16,339 nt of DNA from WJLY01 sp964399265 (lineage in GTDB: Bacteria; Joyebacterota; Joyebacteria; Joyebacterales; Joyebacteraceae), in the NCBI GenBank assembly GCA_964399265.1, contig CAYNQF010000061.1, positions 1 through 16,339 of the forward strand, given 5' to 3'. The position numbers were made by a program, and so were the translations under genes. Under the pieces are notes generated by a model that ran no database searches, was not told the origin of the DNA, and saw nothing but the letters and a program-made list of their open reading frames with translations. Of the stretch, positions 12,624-16,339 are shown one piece after another (the stretch's first letter is position 1; each line of letters begins with the position of its first letter).

Positions 12624-14422
12624 ATGATCAAGCGCAGCGCGCGGGAACATCTCGTCGCGGCCGGACCCGGAACCCGGGTCGCGATCCTGCCGACTCTGTT
12701 GGCGGCAGCATGCCTGGTCGCTCCCGGCGTGCTGGACGCCGCGGGGACGGTAGAGGGCTCGTTCGACGCGGCTGAGAACGGGAACGTCCTGGCCCTGGTC
12801 GAGGAGTCCGGGAGGACTGACCTGCGGAGCGCGCTCGAGGACGCGGGTCGGAACTGGCCGGAGCTTGCCGGGGCTCTCGAGGCGCTCGACGGTGAACAGC
12901 GAGACGCATGCCTGACGCTCATCGAGGGCATGCCCCATCTGGACCGCCTCGAGATGACGGCGTCGACGCTGGTCGAGCACGTGTCCTACGCATTCAGGGC
13001 CAGGGCGGAGATGCCGTACGACGTGCCCGACGACATGTTCGCGCCCTACATACTCACCTATCGCATAGGCGAGGAGCCCATCGAGCCGTGGAGGGCGGAG
13101 CTCTTCCGCCGCTTCGCGCCGGTCGCGAGCCGGGAGGGCACGGTCGCCGGAACGGCCATGGCCATCAACGCGGAACTCAAGGACTCCATCGAAGAGCGCG
13201 AGTCGGGTTTCTACGGGCCGACGCAGTCGCCCCTCATGACCTTGCGCAGCGGCAGCGGGACGGAGAACGAGATAGCGATACTGGCCTGCGCGGCGCTCAA
13301 GGCGGTCGGCATACCGAGCCGCCGGGCTTCGGTGGCTGCCCTGGGCCAGGAGGACGGCGGCGCACACTGGATGGAGGTCTACGACGGCAGCAAGTGGCTG
13401 CCGCTCTACCCAATGGCCCCCGAGGCCTTCGGCGACTACGGGTACGTGGAGCGCGAGTTCCCGGAGAACGTCACCGTCGTGTCCAGCAGTTCGGCGTTCG
13501 ATCGAGTCCTCGTGACGGAGATGTACACCGAGACGGGGGTGGTCGAGTTCGAGTTTCTGGACAACGGTCTCCCTGCTTCCGGGTTCGAGCACTTCTCCGT
13601 GTCGGTCCGGAACGGCGGGGCTCTCGTGCCGCTGGACGCGCTCGAGGCCGTGGCCGACGAGGGCGGACGGTTCAGCGCGACGGTGGGCGAGGGCTGGTAC
13701 GTCGCCCTGGCCGGCGTGCGCGACGCGCGCGGAAACCCCTTCGTGATGATGCAGGACGTGAGGGTCGAGCCCGGAGACGCGGCCCGGCTCGCGTTCGACG
13801 TAACGCCCAGGGGCGAGGGCGCGGGCCTCGACGCCATGAGGCCAGCGGGCCTCGACGNNNNNNNNNNNNNNNNNNNNNNNNNNNNNNNNNNNNNNNNNNN
13901 NNNNNNNNNNNNNNNNNNNNNNNNNNNNNNNNNNNNNNNNNNNNNNNNNNNNNNNNNACGCCCAGGGGCGAGGGCGCGGGCCTCGACGCCATGAGGCCAG
14001 CGGGCCTCGACGGGGCGATCACCGTCGTCGTGCTGGCGCTGCCCGGCAGCGAGCCGAGCCTCCGGATGATGCCGCTCGTGGCCGGCGCTGCTGCGAGGAG
14101 ACCAGGCGCGGTCGACCTCGTGTGCGGCATCGTGAGCGGCGATCCCGGCGAGGTGGACGAGCTGTCGAGGCTCGCGGGCCCGTCGGCCTCGGTCATCGAC
14201 CTGCCCGAGGGGGCAGCGAGCTTCGAGAGCGAGCCGGGCGTGTTCACGGACGTTCCCGTGGATGCGTCGGCCTTTCCGGTGGTGCTCGTTCGGCTCTCGG
14301 CCGGGGGCGACCTCGTGATGGAGAGCCGGGGATACGACCTGAACATTGCCCGCAGGCTCGAGGCGGCGATCGACGGCGCGCTGTCGCGTCTCGCGGACGG
14401 CAGCGGGGCAGGCGGACCATAG
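12624..14422 (+). CDS. Degenerate transglutaminase-like protein with cysteine-less thioredoxin-like C-terminus (interrupted by scaffold gap)
   Basis: This gene is homologous to the preceding lipoprotein over its first ~265 residues: shared VPDD, YILTYR/YVLPPR, EEPIEPWRAEL, and an ungapped 27-residue match around the active site. The catalytic Cys position is E214 (SGSGTENEI) and the His position is A247, with a His shifted by one (H248, GAHWMEV), so transglutaminase activity is unlikely. A secretion signal (about 18-40) is visible; the lipobox is poor (AAAC at 27-30). A beta domain covers about 305-393. After the gap comes a thioredoxin-like segment (about 413-534: VVVLALPGSEPSLRMMPL, AFPVVLV, ESRGYDL) with Ser/Ser where CxxC should be. 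The frame shifts across the 100 Ns but becomes continuous, 547 codons, if the identical 55-base flanks are merged. The ATG at 12624 has GGGGAG just upstream. Confidence 0.75.
13803..13857 (+). repeat. 55-bp sequence repeated on both sides of the gap, left copy
   Basis: These 55 bases immediately before the Ns are identical to 13958-14012 immediately after them. Within the copy, GCGGGCCTCGACG occurs twice (13821-13833 and 13845-13857) with a 24-base period, encoding AGLDAMRP-AGLD. Confidence 0.9.
13858..13957. other. Assembly gap of exactly 100 Ns
   Basis: Exactly 100 consecutive Ns, the conventional filler for a scaffold join of unknown size. The gap lies inside the degenerate transglutaminase-like gene, so the true length is not known from the sequence. 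Confidence 0.98.
13958..14012 (+). repeat. 55-bp sequence repeated on both sides of the gap, right copy
   Basis: Identical to 13803-13857. An exact overlap this long, touching the Ns on both sides, looks like two contig ends that share an assembly k-mer. Merging them removes 155 bases and joins the two reading frames. Confidence 0.9.
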
Positions 14423-14484
14423 TCAGCGCGGCGGGCGCAGGCGCGATGGGAGACGGGCGGACGCAGCCAAGGAGCGCAGTCAGA

Positions 14485-15075
14485 ATGACCAAGTGGAGAG
14501 GGAAAGAGTGCGGCCGACTCCTCGCCGTGCTGCTGGAGGCCAACGAGCTCAAGACCATACCCAGGATGGGCTGGCGCGTGCGCGGCGTGACCGACGGGGA
14601 GAGCGTCGCGGAGCACTCGTACGCGGTCGCCCTTACGTGTATGATACTTGCCGACCGGATGGACATCGACGTGGACGTCGAGAAGCTGCTCCGGATCGCC
14701 CTCCTGCACGACCTCCCGGAGCACATGCTGGGCGACATACACGCCCCGGCGACGCAGGTCCTGGGCGAGGATGTGAAGGAGGCGGCCGAGGTACGCATAC
14801 TCGAACGCCTGTTCGAGGGACTGCCGGAGCGCGAGCGGTACGTCGAACTCTGGAAGGAGTTCGCGGACCGGTCGTCGGTCGAGGGACGGCTGGTGCGAGC
14901 GGTCGACAAGCTCGAGATGTTCACGCAGGCCTACCAGTACGAGAGCGCGGGCAACAGGATGCTCGACGATTTCTGGGGCTGGGAAGGCAACATGAAGGAC
15001 TTCGGGTTCGATGAGGTGCAGAAGCTCTACGACGAGCTCATCGAGCTGCGCGAGGCCGACAGGAAACGAGACTGA
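14485..15075 (+). CDS. HD-domain hydrolase, YfbR/HDDC2-like 5'-deoxynucleotidase
   Basis: This 196-residue protein of the HD superfamily has metal-binding H44 (SVAEHSYAVAL), H75-D76 (LLHDLPEHMLGDI) and D141 (AVDKLEM), with E79 and D84 also conserved. The N-terminal PRMGWRVRGV before the first His and the LLHD...E...GDI block match the YfbR/HDDC2 type, whose characterised members dephosphorylate deoxynucleoside 5'-monophosphates in the cytosol. The length matches that group and excludes the larger RelA/SpoT or dGTPase HD enzymes. The ATG at 14485 has AAGGAG about ten bases upstream. An in-frame ATG at 14446 lacks a ribosome binding site and family sequence. It follows the degenerate transglutaminase-like gene by 62 bases and precedes proS by 18, so cotranscription with proS is likely. 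Exact substrate specificity is inferred. Confidence 0.83.
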   Translation: MTKWRGKECGRLLAVLLEANELKTIPRMGWRVRGVTDGESVAEHSYAVALTCMILADRMDIDVDVEKLLRIALLHDLPEHMLGDIHAPATQVLGEDVKEAAEVRILERLFEGLPERERYVELWKEFADRSSVEGRLVRAVDKLEMFTQAYQYESAGNRMLDDFWGWEGNMKDFGFDEVQKLYDELIELREADRKRD

Positions 15076-15093
15076 GGAGGAGCGGGGAGGACC

Positions 15094-16339
15094 ATGCGCT
15101 GGAGCCAAGCACTGATCCCTACACACAAGGAAGATCCGTCGGACGCGGAGACCACCAGCCACAAGCTGATGCTGCGGGCCGGGCTCATGAGGAAGCTGAC
15201 GGCCGGCGTCTACAGCTACCTTCCCCTGGGATGGCGCGTCATCAGGAAGGTCGAGGCCATTGTCCGGGAGGAGATGGACCGGTCGGGGGCGCAGGAGATC
15301 CACATGCCGGTCGTGAGCCCGGCCGAACTCTGGAAGGAGACCGGTCGCTGGGACGTGTACGGCGGCGAGCTGTGGAGGGTCCGTGACCGGCACGGACGCG
15401 AGTTCGCGCTCGGTCCGACCCACGAGGAGGTCGTTACCGACATCGTCCGCAACGAGGTCCACTCGTACCGCGAACTCCCGTTCAATCTGTATCAGATACA
15501 GACGAAGTTCCGCGACGAGACCAGGCCGCGGTTCGGCGTCGTCAGGGCGCGCGAGTTCATGATGAAGGACGCCTACAGCTTCCACAGGGACGACGCGTCG
15601 CTCGACGAGACGTACCGCGTCATGTGCGACGCGTATACGCGCATCTTCGACCGCTGCTCACTGAGATATCGTCCCGTCGAGGCCGCAACGGGCGCGATAG
15701 GCGGAAGCCACTCTCACGAGTTCATGGTCCTGTCGGACACCGGCGAGTCGGAGGTCATCGTGTGCGACTGCGGCTACGCCGCCACGGACGAACGGGCCGA
15801 GGGCAAGGTGCCGGCCGTCGCGTCCGAGGAGGCGCCGACGGCAATGGAGCGCGTCGACACTCCCGGCGCGCGCACGATAGAGGAAGTGTCGGGCTTCCTC
15901 GGGATCGAGCCGTGGAGGCTCGTGAAGACGATCATCTACCAGGTCGACGGCAGGCCCGTCGCGGCGCTCGTCAGGGGAGACCGCGAGATCAACGAGGCCA
16001 AGCTCGCCATGGCCCTCGGGGCGGACGTCGTGGAGGCCGCCTCTCCGGAGGTCATCGAGAAGGTCACCGGTGCGCCGGTGGGATTCGCGGGACCGGTGGG
16101 CCTGGAGGGTGTCGAGATCATCGCCGACCACACGGTCGAGCCGCTCAGGAACATCGTCGTGGGCGGCAACGAGACCGACGTCCACGTGAGGAACGTGAAC
16201 CCCGGGCGCGACTTCAGGCCCACGGCGTTCCACGACATAGTCCTCGTGAGAAAGGGCGACGCCTGCCCGAAGTGCGGGAAGACGCTGGACTCGTTCCGCG
16301 GCATCGAGGTAAGCCAGGCCTTCAAGCTTGGAACGAAGT
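15094..16339 (+). CDS. proS: Proline--tRNA ligase, bacterial type, N-terminal part (truncated by window end)
   Basis: These are the first 415 codons of a class II prolyl-tRNA synthetase, which charges tRNA-Pro in the cytosol. Visible are TAGVYSYLPLGWRV (36-49), GPTHEE (107-112), motif 2 FRDETRPRFG (139-148) and REFMMKDAYSFH (153-164). The inserted bacterial editing (INS, YbaK-like) domain spans about 225-385, with K278 (RLVKTIIY) in place of the editing-site Lys279 of E. coli and the loop TGAPVGFAGPVGL. A CPKCG pair (391-395) follows. The final visible RGIEVSQAFKLGTK is the family segment just before motif 3, which lies beyond the window with the anticodon-binding domain. The INS domain shows this is the bacterial rather than the archaeal/eukaryotic form. 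The start has GGGGAGG three bases upstream. Confidence 0.96.
   Translation, partial: MRWSQALIPTHKEDPSDAETTSHKLMLRAGLMRKLTAGVYSYLPLGWRVIRKVEAIVREEMDRSGAQEIHMPVVSPAELWKETGRWDVYGGELWRVRDRHGREFALGPTHEEVVTDIVRNEVHSYRELPFNLYQIQTKFRDETRPRFGVVRAREFMMKDAYSFHRDDASLDETYRVMCDAYTRIFDRCSLRYRPVEAATGAIGGSHSHEFMVLSDTGESEVIVCDCGYAATDERAEGKVPAVASEEAPTAMERVDTPGARTIEEVSGFLGIEPWRLVKTIIYQVDGRPVAALVRGDREINEAKLAMALGADVVEAASPEVIEKVTGAPVGFAGPVGLEGVEIIADHTVEPLRNIVVGGNETDVHVRNVNPGRDFRPTAFHDIVLVRKGDACPKCGKTLDSFRGIEVSQAFKLGTK

Noticed and set aside
12624..14422. Pseudogene or frameshift at the gap
   Set aside because: The apparent frame change comes from the 100 Ns plus the duplicated 55-base end; merging the ends restores one open frame with coherent domains on both sides.
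1..16339. CRISPR array, insertion sequence, prophage or defence island
   Set aside because: No regularly spaced repeats, transposase, terminal inverted repeats or phage genes were seen; the XerC/D protein is in a housekeeping context beside topA.

Overview
The window is a GC-rich bacterial chromosome fragment, almost certainly from a metagenome assembly because it contains a 100-N scaffold gap. All 14 genes I can support lie on the + strand and are densely packed. Two observations hint at an uncultivated lineage near the Fibrobacteres-Chlorobi-Bacteroidetes (FCB) group. The lipoprotein families (SbsA-type Ig-like, and transglutaminase-like with a GACEP motif) resemble Bacteroidetes-type proteins I know. 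The genes also use AGG/AGA (Arg) and ATA (Ile) freely despite the high GC. The lineage is an inference; no 16S or other decisive marker is present.

Region 1 (1-5207) is one long, tightly coupled run. It holds the 3' end of topA (DNA topoisomerase I zinc-ribbon tail), a XerC/D recombinase, argF (ornithine carbamoyltransferase), an Ig-like lipoprotein, dapF and dapA (diaminopimelate/lysine pathway), and a 65-residue 4-oxalocrotonate-tautomerase-like protein.

Region 2 (5208-6620) holds a KamA-family radical SAM/PLP protein. Its AT-richer leader contains three hairpins, the last followed by a T-rich tract, and several strong GC hairpins follow the gene. The KamA-like protein keeps the Fe-S cysteines and the carboxylate-binding Arg of lysine 2,3-aminomutase but lacks both Asp residues that hold the lysine side-chain amine.

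Region 3 (6621-10511) holds a structured 5' leader, then a two-gene signalling operon: a stand-alone FIST-domain sensor and a soluble hybrid histidine kinase (coiled coil, two GAF-like regions, HisKA/HATPase, REC). It ends at an intrinsic-terminator-like hairpin that overlaps the kinase stop codon. FIST domains are thought to bind small ligands such as amino acids, so the position beside a KamA-like enzyme and between dapA and dapB suggests an amino-acid-responsive circuit.

Region 4 (10512-16339) holds a likely promoter, dapB, two homologous transglutaminase-like envelope proteins (the second catalytically degraded and fused to a cysteine-less thioredoxin-like domain), an HD-domain nucleotidase-like protein, and the first 415 residues of proS. 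The scaffold gap lies inside the second transglutaminase-like gene. Its two flanks share an identical 55-bp sequence, and merging them restores one open 547-codon frame, so the gap is probably an assembly artefact.

No tRNA, rRNA, CRISPR array, insertion sequence or phage gene was seen.
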